Origin: an uncultured Lachnospiraceae bacterium
GTDB lineage: Bacteria > Bacillota > Clostridia > Lachnospirales > Lachnospiraceae
Direction of reading: 5' to 3'
Assembly: GCA_947591155.1 (NCBI GenBank)
Contig: CANQDA010000005.1
Span: 58,769-122,768 of the forward strand
DNA: 64,000 nt
The translations under genes were made by a program, and so were the position numbers. The notes under the pieces were generated by a model, which ran no database searches, was not told the DNA's origin, and worked only from the letters and a program-made list of their open reading frames with translations. Below, piece after piece: positions 27,770 through 38,630 of this stretch (within the stretch, counting starts at the first letter, position 1; the number at the start of each line of letters is the position of its first letter).

Positions 27770-30700
27770 TTACTTCCTGATCTTCACTTTCTTCACCTTT
27801 GAATACTTTCCATACGCCTTTGCCCCGGTGGGATCGAGCTTGTACGCCCTCACCTTGACATAATACGTCTTATTCTTTTTCAGCTTTTTCAGCGTCACGG
27901 AAAGCTTTTTCGTGGTCTTTGTCTTCACATCTTTCCTGAATTTCTTGTTTGTGCTGTACACAACCTCATATCCATTGGCGTCGTTCACTTTTTTAAGCTT
28001 CAGGACAGCTGCTTTCTTCTTGCTGTTCTTCAGGGATTTGATGGAGGCTTTCCCCACTTTGATCCCCGCTGCCGGTGCTGCGGTCCCGGGCTTCTGGCTT
28101 GAGGTCATACTCGTACCCTGAATTGGACTCGTGCCAGAAGTCTGGTCTGTGCCCGGAGTCGGATCTGTCCCCGGAGTCGGATCTGTCCCCGGAGTCGGAT
28201 CCGTACCCGGAGTCGGGTCTGTGCCCGGTGTTGGGTCTGTGCCCGGTGTTGGGTCTGTGCCCGGTGTCTCCTCCGACTCAGGCGGAAGCTCCTTGTAGAC
28301 CTGAATCGCGATGGTCTTTTCGGGCTCGTAGTAATTTCTGTCAGTCTCAGACTCTTCCAAGTAACATTGTCTGTATTTTATTTTGACCTTAACTGTCCCT
28401 TCTCCCGTAAACTTCAGCTGCTCTGACGCCGTAAGCGTATGGGAGAAATCCCCATTTGACAACTCAACAATGTCCGAGCCTTCCTCGATCACAAACTCCG
28501 GTTGATAAATCAATTCCTGACTGTCAGCAGCATTAACAGATTCGAATATTGCGGAGGAAACTACTTCGTCTGCTAATTCAGTATTCTGCAGTTCCGCACT
28601 CAGCGTAATATTATCCCCAATTTCTGCCTTTTTCGGTTCATTCGTACTGATAACCGGTTCCTCGATCGTTACAGTATACGGGGCTCCAATCTTCTGAACC
28701 TCCGTTCCGTCTTCTGCCTGTATGGACGCCTGAAAAGTTACCGTCCCGGGATAAATTGCGCAAAGTGGGCCTCTGCTTCTTATCGCTTCCGTGGTGCTAT
28801 TTTCAAACTTCTCTATTTTTGTTCTGTCTACCTGCACCGAAAAATATTTCATCCAGTCAGTACCCAGACTCAGATAATACTCGCCGCTTTCAATATAATT
28901 TTCAGGTATATTTTTTACTGCCAAGTCAGGCAATTTACTTGCTTCACGCCATGTATCATGATATTTATATCCATACCCCAGCTTTATCTTTTGCGGTATA
29001 TACCATGTCAAATCACCGACTTCCATTCCCTGCCGGCCATCCCCAAAAACATACACGAGAATTCTTTTGTAAACGGGTCCTGATATACAGATATGGCAAG
29101 ACCCCTCTCCCACTGCGGTAACCACCCCTTTTGAATCAACAGTTGCCACTGTCTCATCCTCTGATTCCCAATGGAATATACTTTCATATTCGGGCGGGTA
29201 ATAAATCCGCCGCTTTTCACCCTTCCACATTTCAAATCCAAGCCAGCTGCCGTCTACTTCCGGGAAGCATTCCAAATTCAATGCCTGGCCAACAAAAAGT
29301 CTTCCTGTCGGAACAACGCCAGTCGAAATACACTGCTCACTGTCTACATGATACCAGCCCAAACTCCCTCCGCCAAGTTTCTCCGTCTGAAAAGCCAATG
29401 TGCTGGATTTGTTTATGATATCTTGCTTCCCCGCAAAACTATTTTCCCTCACCCTGGTCAGACTTTCGGGCAGCACAACGTCGCCCTCAAAAAGGCAGTC
29501 AAATGCTTTTTCACCTATATTTATCAGGTTTTTCGGCAATTTCAGCCCGCCGGTAAACTTACGGCCTGAAAACGCCCTGTCCCCTATGCTTGTAACTTCG
29601 TATCCATCTACAGTATCCGGTATATTCAAGTCTCCGCTTTCGCTTCCATCGTACCCGAATATCTCCGCGGTTCCGTCATCCAACAAAATGTATTTAAAGC
29701 CATTGAAATGATTGCCTGTATCCCATCCGGCAACTAATGTAATATCGGTCATGATCGGAGTATTGAAATCGAACTTCTCATCTTCAAGATACCAGCCTCC
29801 AAACACATAATCCTTTTTATTCGGATCTTCCGGTTGCTCAATACACTTGCCGCATTTTATAATCCACTTGTCAGCAGTTTCCTCGTCCTCGTCGTTCGGA
29901 TATTCAAATGTAACGGTTATGGCATTTCCCCCTGAAAAGTTGCAATCGCGAAACGCAGATCCCGGTATTTCACCTATACTATCCGGCAGGATCAGTTCTC
30001 CTGTGAAACCATCGCAGGCCTCAAATGCATAGCCGCCTATACTCGCCAAGCCCTCCGGCAGCGTCAGTTCGCCTGCGAAGCCGTCACAGTACTCAAACGC
30101 AGAAGAGCCTATGCTCGTCAAGCCCTCCGGCAATGTCAGTTCGCCTGTGAAGCCGTCACAGTACTCAAATGCAGAATCTCCTATGCTCGTCAAACCCTCC
30201 GGTAACGTTAATGCACCAGTAAAACCATCGCAGCCGTAAAATGCGCTATTTCCTATGCTTGTGACCTTATATTTTCCCTCTATCATATTCGGTATGACCA
30301 GATCACCTGCTTCTTTCCCTTCATAACCGGTTATTTCAGCTTCACTATCAGTTAATATTCTATACTGAAATCCATTTTCATCAACGCTTGTCCCATCCTC
30401 CCATCTGGCGGTCAAAACGATATCTTCCGTAATTGGAGTGCTGAAGTCAAATAATTCACCCTCAAGATACCAACCCAAAAAATCATAGTCATCTTTTACC
30501 GGTTGATCTGGTTCCGCAACACACTTATTGCGCTTTATCAGCCAACTTTCTTCTTCATTTCCCCATCTATCTCTTACAGCAAATGTAACCTTTACAATAT
30601 TATCCCCGGAAAAATTGCAATCCAAAAACACATTTTCCGGTATTGCGTCTATAGCATCCGGCAATTCCAGTGTACCAGTAAAACCGCTGCAGCCATAAAA

Positions 30701-31498
30701 AACATGGTTACCTATGTTCGTCAAGCTATCCGGCAACGTCAAACTTCCCGAAAAACCACTGCAATCCTCAAATGCACAGTCATCTATGCTTGTCAAACCC
30801 TCCGGCAGGATCAGGCTCCCTGTAAATCCATCGCAGTCATAAAATGCATAATTGCCTATACTTATCAGGCTATCCGGTAACGTCAGCTTTCCTGTAAAAC
30901 CACTGCAGCCCTCAAATACGCGATCTCCTATGCCTATGACCGTATATCCGTTCAGGCTGCCCGGTATGTTCAGGTCTCCCTCCTCCGACCCTGTATATCC
31001 GGTTATTACGGCAGTTCTGTTTCCGAATGTCTTATACTTAAATAGATTCTCTTTTCCCGTCTCACCGGCTTCTGACGCGGCTGCCGGTACGGTATCCACT
31101 TCCTCCATGCCGATAATCTCTATGCTATCCGCAGACGCTTCCGGGGCGTCAGAAAGAGCTTCTGAATCCGTCTCATCCTCCGCCCCTATTTCCTCTTCCG
31201 GGATCTGTTCGATTTCATCTTCCTCATCATCCGAAAATTCTATCGGATCCTGTATAGATCCTTCCTTGGAAAAACCTGACAGATCCTGCGCGGCCGTTTC
31301 CCCGGAAAGCTCTGTCGGATCCTGCACCTGCACTGTCTCAGTATATTCCCGCTCAATACCTTCCGTTTCTGCGTAATCCTTCTCTGTGATTTCCGTCTCA
31401 GCATAGTCCTTCTCTGTAACGTCCTCCGCAAAACCCTGCGTCGGGACTGCTGTCAGCATAAGCGCCACTGCCATAACCACACTGATTGTTCTTTTCAT
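27770..31498 (-). CDS. BspA-like leucine-rich-repeat surface protein (copy 1)
   Basis: 1242 residues. Signal peptide ([20 protein letters not shown]), a long Asp/Glu-rich linker, then three blocks of LRR_5/BspA repeats ([21 protein letters not shown] type). The blocks are separated by two beta-grasp-like modules (TVTFEYPN...; [16 protein letters not shown]) typical of InlB/Listeria-Bacteroides repeats. Next come an Ig-like BIG2 stretch ([15 protein letters not shown]), a TDPTPG repeat linker and a C-terminal fibronectin-III-like domain ending KVKKVKIRK. No LPXTG sorting motif is seen. It probably acts in adhesion. The start at 31498 has AGCGGGG upstream; a second possible ATG is at 31504. It is a close paralog of the next gene. 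Confidence 0.88.
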   Translation of the reverse strand: MKRTISVVMAVALMLTAVPTQGFAEDVTEKDYAETEITEKDYAETEGIEREYTETVQVQDPTELSGETAAQDLSGFSKEGSIQDPIEFSDDEEDEIEQIPEEEIGAEDETDSEALSDAPEASADSIEIIGMEEVDTVPAAASEAGETGKENLFKYKTFGNRTAVITGYTGSEEGDLNIPGSLNGYTVIGIGDRVFEGCSGFTGKLTLPDSLISIGNYAFYDCDGFTGSLILPEGLTSIDDCAFEDCSGFSGSLTLPDSLTNIGNHVFYGCSGFTGTLELPDAIDAIPENVFLDCNFSGDNIVKVTFAVRDRWGNEEESWLIKRNKCVAEPDQPVKDDYDFLGWYLEGELFDFSTPITEDIVLTARWEDGTSVDENGFQYRILTDSEAEITGYEGKEAGDLVIPNMIEGKYKVTSIGNSAFYGCDGFTGALTLPEGLTSIGDSAFEYCDGFTGELTLPEGLTSIGSSAFEYCDGFAGELTLPEGLASIGGYAFEACDGFTGELILPDSIGEIPGSAFRDCNFSGGNAITVTFEYPNDEDEETADKWIIKCGKCIEQPEDPNKKDYVFGGWYLEDEKFDFNTPIMTDITLVAGWDTGNHFNGFKYILLDDGTAEIFGYDGSESGDLNIPDTVDGYEVTSIGDRAFSGRKFTGGLKLPKNLINIGEKAFDCLFEGDVVLPESLTRVRENSFAGKQDIINKSSTLAFQTEKLGGGSLGWYHVDSEQCISTGVVPTGRLFVGQALNLECFPEVDGSWLGFEMWKGEKRRIYYPPEYESIFHWESEDETVATVDSKGVVTAVGEGSCHICISGPVYKRILVYVFGDGRQGMEVGDLTWYIPQKIKLGYGYKYHDTWREASKLPDLAVKNIPENYIESGEYYLSLGTDWMKYFSVQVDRTKIEKFENSTTEAIRSRGPLCAIYPGTVTFQASIQAEDGTEVQKIGAPYTVTIEEPVISTNEPKKAEIGDNITLSAELQNTELADEVVSSAIFESVNAADSQELIYQPEFVIEEGSDIVELSNGDFSHTLTASEQLKFTGEGTVKVKIKYRQCYLEESETDRNYYEPEKTIAIQVYKELPPESEETPGTDPTPGTDPTPGTDPTPGTDPTPGTDPTPGTDPTPGTDQTSGTSPIQGTSMTSSQKPGTAAPAAGIKVGKASIKSLKNSKKKAAVLKLKKVNDANGYEVVYSTNKKFRKDVKTKTTKKLSVTLKKLKKNKTYYVKVRAYKLDPTGAKAYGKYSKVKKVKIRK
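28149..28266 (-). repeat. 18-bp tandem repeats encoding TDPTPG
   Basis: About six and a half 18-bp units encode the hexapeptide TDPTPG between the Ig-like and fibronectin-like regions. The paralogous gene carries a shorter, more degenerate array near 32000-32075, so copy number has changed since duplication. Confidence 0.85.
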
Positions 31499-31616
31499 CT
31501 CCATAACCCCGCTTTCATATGTGTCTTTTCTTCGGCTCCGGATCTGCATAGATCACTTGACACTGTCTCACCGGTTTCTGTCGGTTTTATTACCCAATTT
31601 TACTTCTTGATTTGCC

Positions 31617-34328
31617 TTACTTCCTGATCTTCACTTTCTTCACTTTTGAATACTTCCCATACACCTTTGTCCCGGTGGGATCAAGCTTGTACGCCCTCAC
31701 CTTGACATAATACGTCTTATCCTTTTTCAGCTTTTTCAGCGTCACGGAAAGTTTATTCGTGGTCTTTGTTTTCACATCTTTTTTAAACTTCTTGTTTGTG
31801 CTGTAGACGACCTCATATCCATTGGCGCCGTCCACTTTTTTAAGCTTCAGGACGGCTGCTTTCTTCTTGCTGTTCTTCAGGGATTTGATGGAGACTTTCC
31901 CCACTTTGATCCCCGCTGCCGGTGCTGCAGTCCCGGGTTTCTGGCTTGATGTCATACTTGTACCCTGGATTGGACTCGTGCCAGAAGTCTGGTCTGTACC
32001 AGAGGTCGGGTCTGTGCCTGGCGTTGGATTCGTGCCCGGTGTCGGATCTGTCCCCGGTGTCGGATCCGTATCAGGCGTCTCCTCAGACTCAGGCGGAAGT
32101 TCCTTGTAGACCTGAATCGTGATGGTCTTTTCGGGCTCGTAATAGCTCCATTCCGATTCAGGCTCACAAACCTGCCTGTATCTAACTTTGATCTTGACAG
32201 TCCCTTCTCCCGTAAACTTCAGCTGCTCAGATGCCGTAAGCGTATGGGAGAAATCCTCATCTGAGAGCTCAACGATGTCCGCACCTTCCTCGATCACAAA
32301 CTCTGGCTGATAAACCAGATTATAAAATTTAAACCTATTATTTGAAGACGCTTCCGGAACAGGTTCATTTATCAGTTCAGTATTTTGAAGCTCTGCATTG
32401 AGCATAATGCTGTCGCCGATCTTTACTGCTTCTGGCGCATCCGTCTTAATCTCAGGTTCCTCAATCGTTACAATATAGGGTTCTCCCAGTTTTCGGGCCT
32501 CTGTTCCGTCTTTCCCGCGAATAGATGCCTGAAAAGTCACTGTCCCTGGGTGGATTGCATAGTAAAGGCGACCTCTGTATCGTGCTATTTCCGTACCATT
32601 CGAGAGTTCTTCCACGCCAGCTCCCCCGGCATATCCCGAAAAGTAGCTGGGCCAGTCATCTCCTATGCTTAAACTCCCGGCACTTCCCTTTGGAAGATTT
32701 TTTACGATCAAAGCACACATGCCAGGAGTCTCCAATCCTAAGCATCGCTCATGCTGATAACCCAGTTTGATCTTTTGTGGTATATACCATGTCAGATCAC
32801 CCATTTCTGTACCCTGGCTTCTGTCTCCGCGAACATAACAGTTTATCGAACGGCAGGAGACAGAATTATTAAATAGCACTCTGATCTTACAATCTCCTTC
32901 TCCTATCGCAGTAACAAGGCCGTTTGAATCCACTGTTGCCACTGATTCATCAGTTGAATTCCAGGTAAGGAAAGTTTTGTATTCGGCCGGATAATTGTAA
33001 CAATAAGCCTGCTTCTTTTCCCCTACCCACATTGAGTAAGTGGAATAACTATCATCCATATCAATATATACTGTTCCAACTACTATTGATTCCCCCGTCG
33101 GAACAGCACCAGAGGAAAAAACTTGTCCGCTATTCGTATGATACCATCCTATAACAACACTATATTCGTCTTCATAGTCGAAATCTCTCCCAAAATCCGT
33201 AATTTCTTCATCAACTTGATCTTTATCCTGAAAAGCTAACACTTCTGATTGATTGTTAATCTTCCTCCATCTTCCAAAACTATTTAACCCTATTTTAGTC
33301 AGTCCTTCTGGTAATGCAATAGTACCCGTAAAAGGATCTGTGCCTTTTGCACTGTAGAATGCATAATCTCCTATGCTCGTTATCCCATCCGGCAAAATCA
33401 GCTCTCCCTCAAACCCAGTACAGTTATAAAATGCGCCCACTCCTATTTTCACAAGGCTGGCAGGCAATTCCAGTTTCCCCGTAAATCCACAGTCATAAAA
33501 TGCGTTTGCACCTATACTTACCAGTCCTTCCGGCAAAGTCAGACTTCCGGTGAAGCCACTGCATCTTGAAAATGCTCCACTTCCTATGCTTGTCAGTCCT
33601 TCCGGCAAAGTCAGACTTCCGGTGAAGCCACTGCATCTTGAAAATGCTCCACTTCCTATGCTTGTCAGTCCTTTTGGCAGAATCAGACCCCCTGTAATGC
33701 CACTGCAGTTCTCAAACGCAGAATCGCCTATGCTTATCAGTCCTTCTGGCAAGGTTAGACTCCCTGTAATGATGCCACTACAGTCATAAAATGCATAATC
33801 TTCTATGACCGTAACTACATAACCATTTACTTTGTTTGGTATCACCAGATCCCCGGCTTCCTCTCCTTTATATCCGGTTATCTCGGCAGTCCCATTCTCT
33901 AGCACTGTATAGGCAAAACCATTCTCTTCCCCTGTCTCTCCTGCCTCTGACGCAGCCACTGGCGTGGCATCCACTTCCTCTATATCGATAATTTCTATAT
34001 CATCAGCATATTCTTCAGAATTGCCCCTGCCATCCGTTTCCTTCTCCGCTGACGAAATCTGTCCGGACTCTTGCCCGGAAAAATCCGTCTGATTTTGTTC
34101 CATCTCAGCGTTTTCCGTCCCGGCGTCTTCTATCTCCGTCGGTTCTGTCTCCGCTTCTTCAACAAGCTCTTCAGGAACTTCTTCAGCTATAACACTATCG
34201 CCCGTTTTCTCAGAAACTGCTTCCGTCTCAATAGAATCACCTGCTACAATCCCCTCTGCTGATCCCTGCATTGGAACGGACGCCAATATGAGAGCCGCCG
34301 CCATAACTACACTGATCGTTCTTTTCAT
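31617..34328 (-). CDS. BspA-like leucine-rich-repeat surface protein (copy 2)
   Basis: 903 residues with the same layout as copy 1 but one LRR block: signal peptide, acidic linker, LRR_5 repeats ([20 protein letters not shown]), BIG2-like segment, Pro/Thr linker (TDPTPGTNPTPG) and a fibronectin-like C-terminus. The C-terminal 130 residues and the signal-peptide region are nearly identical to copy 1. Two adjacent 72-bp LRR units are exact duplicates. The start lies 17 bases after the PfkB kinase stop, and its ribosome-binding site AGCGGGG begins at that stop codon. It probably has the same surface role as copy 1. Confidence 0.88.
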   Translation of the reverse strand: MKRTISVVMAAALILASVPMQGSAEGIVAGDSIETEAVSEKTGDSVIAEEVPEELVEEAETEPTEIEDAGTENAEMEQNQTDFSGQESGQISSAEKETDGRGNSEEYADDIEIIDIEEVDATPVAASEAGETGEENGFAYTVLENGTAEITGYKGEEAGDLVIPNKVNGYVVTVIEDYAFYDCSGIITGSLTLPEGLISIGDSAFENCSGITGGLILPKGLTSIGSGAFSRCSGFTGSLTLPEGLTSIGSGAFSRCSGFTGSLTLPEGLVSIGANAFYDCGFTGKLELPASLVKIGVGAFYNCTGFEGELILPDGITSIGDYAFYSAKGTDPFTGTIALPEGLTKIGLNSFGRWRKINNQSEVLAFQDKDQVDEEITDFGRDFDYEDEYSVVIGWYHTNSGQVFSSGAVPTGESIVVGTVYIDMDDSYSTYSMWVGEKKQAYCYNYPAEYKTFLTWNSTDESVATVDSNGLVTAIGEGDCKIRVLFNNSVSCRSINCYVRGDRSQGTEMGDLTWYIPQKIKLGYQHERCLGLETPGMCALIVKNLPKGSAGSLSIGDDWPSYFSGYAGGAGVEELSNGTEIARYRGRLYYAIHPGTVTFQASIRGKDGTEARKLGEPYIVTIEEPEIKTDAPEAVKIGDSIMLNAELQNTELINEPVPEASSNNRFKFYNLVYQPEFVIEEGADIVELSDEDFSHTLTASEQLKFTGEGTVKIKVRYRQVCEPESEWSYYEPEKTITIQVYKELPPESEETPDTDPTPGTDPTPGTNPTPGTDPTSGTDQTSGTSPIQGTSMTSSQKPGTAAPAAGIKVGKVSIKSLKNSKKKAAVLKLKKVDGANGYEVVYSTNKKFKKDVKTKTTNKLSVTLKKLKKDKTYYVKVRAYKLDPTGTKVYGKYSKVKKVKIRK
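33522..33665 (-). repeat. Exact 72-bp tandem duplication of an LRR unit
   Basis: Bases 33522-33593 and 33594-33665 are identical, each encoding 24 residues of one LRR_5 repeat. A third, diverged unit starts at 33666 in the same register. Confidence 0.9.
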
Positions 34329-34344
34329 CTCCATAACCCCGCTT

Positions 34345-35460
34345 TCATCGTTTCCGCCATCCGGCGGCAATCTTTTTCTCCAGCTCCCGGAACGTCTTCA
34401 ATCCGCTCAGGGCGTCGTAAGCCGCGACGCAGGACGCCCCGGTGGCGGCAGAAAGCTGAAGTGCCTTCTCAGGCGGGTACCCTTCCAACACGGCGACGAG
34501 AAACGCGGCGATACTGGTATCCCCGGCCCCGGTCCCGGAGAGGATCTTCTCCGGCACGTAGCTTTTCTCAAAACCTTCCCGGTCCGCCCAGGCTTTCGCA
34601 TCCAGAGCGGCGCGAGAACTGATACCCGCGAGGACTTCCTCCCCCGCCGTGCGGTAATATAGTCCCGGCGCGCCGCACTTGATCAGCAGAACCTTCGCCC
34701 CAAAGTCCATGCATTGTTCCGCAAGAGGCCGGACGTCCTTTTCAATATCCAGAATCTCCGTGATATCCCTTCCGGCCGCTCTCTCCTGCCATTCCTCAAA
34801 GCGTTTCGGATCCAGCATATAGCACAGCTCCTCCGCGCTCGGCACAAAGAAATCCACATAAGGGATCACGCGCCTCAGGATACGGTTCCAGTCCGCGCGC
34901 CCGGCCTCCGATTCCGCGTCGACCGCGGCCATGTCCAGTGAGGTCGCCGCCCCGGCCTCTTTCGCCCGCCTCATGATCTTCACGAGTTCTTCCCCGTCGT
35001 TTTCATACATGGTCTTCATGAGGGGCGGATAGCCGAAATGAAACAGTGCGGCGTCGGCAAGCGCCGCCTGAGGAATATCGTCGGCGCAAAAGCTGTCGTT
35101 CGCCCCGGGGCAGTGCAGAAAAATGCGGTCGATACCCGGCACCGCGAGCACCACGGAATAGGACGTGGTCTCCTTTTCCGAGACGATCATGCCGTCCCCG
35201 GCGCCGTATTTTTTCAGAACTTCCATCACGATGCTGCCAAACGCATCGTTTCCGATTTTCCCCATGAGGGACACGTCCGCCCCCAGAAGCTTCATGGCAA
35301 GGCCGGTGTTTGCCACCGAGCCGCCGGTGTGTACGTCGGCTCCGCCCATCTGGATCAGTCTTCCCGGCGCCAGTACGTCGCCGAGGGAATTTGCCGCGCG
35401 CTCCGGGAACATTGGGGTTATGTCCAGACAGATATGTCCAGCTGCGATCACTTTCTTCAT
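34345..35460 (-). CDS. PfkB/ribokinase-family carbohydrate kinase
   Basis: 371 residues. The first PfkB signature region is GGSVANTGLAMKLLG near residue 50. The C-terminal signature LSGTGAGDTSIAAFLVAVLEG contains the catalytic Asp in the anion hole. Family members phosphorylate ribose, fructose, adenosine or similar sugars; specificity is not evident here. It starts with ATG 35460, with GGAG ten bases upstream. It sits 31 bases after the transglutaminase-like gene and 16 bases before the LRR gene, so the three may share a transcript although their functions differ. Confidence 0.9.
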   Translation of the reverse strand: MKKVIAAGHICLDITPMFPERAANSLGDVLAPGRLIQMGGADVHTGGSVANTGLAMKLLGADVSLMGKIGNDAFGSIVMEVLKKYGAGDGMIVSEKETTSYSVVLAVPGIDRIFLHCPGANDSFCADDIPQAALADAALFHFGYPPLMKTMYENDGEELVKIMRRAKEAGAATSLDMAAVDAESEAGRADWNRILRRVIPYVDFFVPSAEELCYMLDPKRFEEWQERAAGRDITEILDIEKDVRPLAEQCMDFGAKVLLIKCGAPGLYYRTAGEEVLAGISSRAALDAKAWADREGFEKSYVPEKILSGTGAGDTSIAAFLVAVLEGYPPEKALQLSAATGASCVAAYDALSGLKTFRELEKKIAAGWRKR

Positions 35461-35491
35461 TTTCTTTGTTCTCCAAAAAATAATTAATGTT

Positions 35492-36718
35492 TTACCAGTA
35501 GATCGTGATGAGGCAAAATTCGTCGTCGATATTGTAGCGGTAGTTCCAGGTCGACACGCCGTTCATCTCCATCAGATACTGCCCCGGCTCGTCCAAAAGC
35601 CCGTTGTCAAAGAGCTCGTACCGGGCGGATTCCAACGCCTCCGCGCTCCCGAATTTCATCACGATGCTGCTCTCACCGTTCCACACGGAATTCATGAGAG
35701 CGTTTCTGATCGTATCGTAGTCAAAATACTCGTAATAAAAACCGTTCAGCTTGTAGTAATCGTACTTGTCCGAGGTACAAGGCGGGAGCGTGATCGACTC
35801 ATCCGGTATGTGCGTTTTGAACAGATCGTACTCCGTACAGCACAGATAGTTGTAGTTCGTCACGTTCCCCGCATTCTCGCCCTCGACCTGACCGGCGAAC
35901 ACCGGATCTCCCCAGGTCACGTCCACGTAATAGTATTCGCCGTCGATGCGCACCATGTTCCAGCCGTGGTCGCCGCCGTCCCGCGTCTTGCCCGTGATGT
36001 ACGTGCAGAAAAGCCCCATGCGGTGAAGGATGTACTGAAACGCCTTCGAATAGCCGGCGCACACGGAGGTGTGATACAGAAGCGCGCTCTGGACATTCTG
36101 GGAATCCGCGCTGCCCGCCTGATATTCGACTGTGTCGATCAGATATTCGTACACCATTTTGATGCGCTCATAATCGGACGCGATCGATGGGATCCGGGCG
36201 ATGCACTCGTCCGCGGCTGCCTCCAGATTCTGGCGCATGGACGGACGCGATTCCACCGGCACTGTGATCTCCAGATCATACCCGACCACACGCCCCGTCA
36301 TATCTGTCTCGATCTGCGCGCTCGTGCCGATCCAGAAAATTTCCGGATGATCCGCAAGCACCGCATAGTAGACGTCCCAGAATTCCTCGCCGCCAATCTG
36401 AGCCATAAAGTCACCGGAGTCCTCGCCGCGCATGATGTGGACATAGATCTCCCGATACGCCTCGTGGTACTGCTCCGGAAGATTGTCATAGTAATACTCT
36501 TCCGCGGAAGAGACAAAGCCTTCCTCCACAGCGGCGTTCTCCCAGCTCTCCAGTCCGCCTCCGGTCAGTACATAGTGGGCCCGTTTGATCACGTCAAAGT
36601 TGACCGCGCCAAGTACACCGACCAACACCGCGACTCCGAGAAATCCCCGTACTACCATCCAGAATCCGGATCTTTTTCTCCTTCTTCCTTCGTCGAAATC
36701 TACTGTTTTCCCACTCAT
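35492..36718 (-). CDS. Membrane-anchored transglutaminase-like protein
   Basis: 408 residues. A basic N-terminus (RRRKRSGF) and one membrane segment (about 20-42) anchor an extracellular domain. A papain-fold transglutaminase core has the catalytic Cys in TSVCAGYSKAFQYIL, His in GGDHGWNMVRI and Asp in YYVDVTWGDP, in the expected order. Bacterial members cleave or cross-link proteins at the surface; which applies is unknown. The neighbouring LRR surface proteins are possible substrates by context only. Confidence 0.85.
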   Translation of the reverse strand: MSGKTVDFDEGRRRKRSGFWMVVRGFLGVAVLVGVLGAVNFDVIKRAHYVLTGGGLESWENAAVEEGFVSSAEEYYYDNLPEQYHEAYREIYVHIMRGEDSGDFMAQIGGEEFWDVYYAVLADHPEIFWIGTSAQIETDMTGRVVGYDLEITVPVESRPSMRQNLEAAADECIARIPSIASDYERIKMVYEYLIDTVEYQAGSADSQNVQSALLYHTSVCAGYSKAFQYILHRMGLFCTYITGKTRDGGDHGWNMVRIDGEYYYVDVTWGDPVFAGQVEGENAGNVTNYNYLCCTEYDLFKTHIPDESITLPPCTSDKYDYYKLNGFYYEYFDYDTIRNALMNSVWNGESSIVMKFGSAEALESARYELFDNGLLDEPGQYLMEMNGVSTWNYRYNIDDEFCLITIYW

Positions 36719-36903
36719 TTGTCTACAACTCCTGCCCGCGATGCCGGATCTCCTGCGCTATCACTTTCTTTACCCGGGTAATGATCTGCAGCCTCCGCCC
36801 ACGATGTCGGATTATCTGCCTCTGCATTTCACAGCTTCGCGTGTTCTGTGATGTGCAAATTTATACTTTGCAATCTATTTTGCCCTTTGATTGTCCACAG
36901 CGC

Positions 36904-38511
36904 TCATCGCTCCCACTTGTCGCAGAGCTCGTTGATCTGCCGTGTAAATTTGTCCAGATCTGCGTTCGCCCCGCCTTCGTTCCTGCGAATCACACCAAGG
37001 AGCCGCTGACCGGCCGCCAACAGTCGCGCAAAGGTCTTCGTCACCTTCGCAGCCGCCTCCGTCTTCTGCGCCTTCCTGATGCGGATCGGCTCCGCCTGCA
37101 CGATGAACCTGCCTGTCGCCAGATCAAACTCCGTCCCGGAATAAGGCGCGTACGCGTCCAGACCCTGCTCGCTCTTCAGCCGCTCCGTGAACAGATCGCA
37201 GACCGTATCCTCGCCGTGCACGACGAACACCTTCTCCGGCTTCTCCTTGAACGATGTGATCCAGCGCATCAGACCATGGTTATCCGCATGTCCGCTGATA
37301 CCGGGCAGCATGAGCACTTCCGCTTTTACCTCGATCTCCTCGCCGAAGAGTTTGACATGATCCGCACCATCGATCAGAGCGCGTCCCAGTGTCCCGACCG
37401 CCTGATAGCCGACGAAAAGGATCGTTGACTCCGGTCTCCAGAGATTGTGCTTCAGGTGATGCTTGATGCGGCCCGCATCGCACATGCCGCTCGCAGACAG
37501 GATCACCTTCGGCCTCATATCCTCGTTGATGCGCTTGGAATCGTCGCTCGTGATCGACGTCTTCAGACCGGTAAAGCCGATCGGATTGATCCCCTGACGC
37601 AGAAGCTCCGTCGCCTCCTCGTCAAAATCGCTCCACATGTGTTCGCGGAAGATATTCGTCGCTTCATTCGCGAGCGGGCTGTCTACATATACTTCAAAAT
37701 CATCATGACCGTGCACCAGTTTTTCCTGCTTGATGTGACGGATAAAATAGAGCATCTCCTGCGTGCGCCCCACCGCGAAGGACGGCACCACCACATTGCC
37801 GCCGCGGTCGAACGTACGCTGAATGACCTCCGCGAGCGCCGCCGCGTAATCTACCGGCGCATCGTGGCTGCGGTCGCCGTAGGTCGACTCCATCACGACA
37901 TAGTCCGCGCTCTCGGGATACTGCGGATCGCAGATCAGCGGCTGCTTCGTGTTTCCGATATCACCGGAGAAAACGATCTTCTTCTCGATGCCCTTCTCCC
38001 TGATCCATACCTCGATCGAGGACGAGCCGAGCAGATGCCCGGCATCGATGAACCGCACGCGGATCCCCTCCGCGACCATGACCTCTTTTCTGTATTCGCA
38101 GCGCACAAAACAGGCGAGCACGCCGACGGCGTCGTCCATGTCGTACAATGGCTCCACAAACTCGCGGCCCGCTCTCTTCGCCTTGCGGTTCTTCCACTCC
38201 GCCTCAAACATCTGGATGTGCGCGCTGTCACGCAGCATGATCTCACACAGATCCGCGGTCCCGGTCGTTGCGAACACCTGCCCGCCGAATCCGTTCTTAT
38301 ACAGGAGCGGCAGCTTTCCCGAGTGATCCATGTGCGCGTGCGTCAGAAGCACCATGTCGATGTCCGCGGGCTTGACTGGGAGCTCCGCATTTTCATAGAT
38401 ATCCGGACCCTGTTCCATCCCGCAGTCGATCAGGATCTTTTTTCCCGCAGCCTCCAGCAGGAAACAGCTTCCTGTGACCTCATGCGTCGCGCCCAAAAAT
38501 GTAAGTTTCAT
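36904..38511 (-). CDS. Beta-CASP metallo-beta-lactamase-fold ribonuclease
   Basis: 535 residues from ATG 38511 (MKLTFLGATHEVTGSC), with AAGGGG eight bases upstream. The metal-binding HAHMDHSG motif, the later His in DAGHLLGSSS and Asp in FSGDIGN define the MBL core. The beta-CASP insert and the C-terminal LPGISGHADNHGLM and VFVVHGE motifs are those of RNA-processing enzymes of the CPSF73/YsH1 group. It probably acts on RNA in the cytosol. It has its own promoter and a leader whose first bases form a 9-bp hairpin. Confidence 0.9.
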   Translation of the reverse strand: MKLTFLGATHEVTGSCFLLEAAGKKILIDCGMEQGPDIYENAELPVKPADIDMVLLTHAHMDHSGKLPLLYKNGFGGQVFATTGTADLCEIMLRDSAHIQMFEAEWKNRKAKRAGREFVEPLYDMDDAVGVLACFVRCEYRKEVMVAEGIRVRFIDAGHLLGSSSIEVWIREKGIEKKIVFSGDIGNTKQPLICDPQYPESADYVVMESTYGDRSHDAPVDYAAALAEVIQRTFDRGGNVVVPSFAVGRTQEMLYFIRHIKQEKLVHGHDDFEVYVDSPLANEATNIFREHMWSDFDEEATELLRQGINPIGFTGLKTSITSDDSKRINEDMRPKVILSASGMCDAGRIKHHLKHNLWRPESTILFVGYQAVGTLGRALIDGADHVKLFGEEIEVKAEVLMLPGISGHADNHGLMRWITSFKEKPEKVFVVHGEDTVCDLFTERLKSEQGLDAYAPYSGTEFDLATGRFIVQAEPIRIRKAQKTEAAAKVTKTFARLLAAGQRLLGVIRRNEGGANADLDKFTRQINELCDKWER

Positions 38512-38538
38512 CGTCTGCACCCCTTTTCTTTATTTTTT

Positions 38539-38568
38539 ATGAGCCGCGCCAGCCTCGCTGCGGCTCAT
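38539..38568 (-). promoter_or_regulatory. 5'-terminal hairpin in the beta-CASP gene leader
   Basis: ATGAGCCGC / GCGGCTCAT, a perfect 9-bp stem with a 12-base loop, begins about seven bases after the predicted transcription start. It is followed by A's, not T's, so it is not a terminator. Such hairpins stabilise mRNA 5' ends. Confidence 0.55.
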
Positions 38569-38581
38569 TGCTTTCACGAAC

Positions 38582-38610
38582 ATTTTACCTTTTTTCGGCT
38601 GGAAAGGCAA
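38582..38610 (-). promoter_or_regulatory. Promoter of the beta-CASP gene
   Basis: Minus strand TTGCCT (38605-38610), a 17-base spacer and TAAAAT (38582-38587). Transcription should start near 38575. Confidence 0.6.
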
Positions 38611-38630
38611 GAAAGATATGCTGCGTACAG

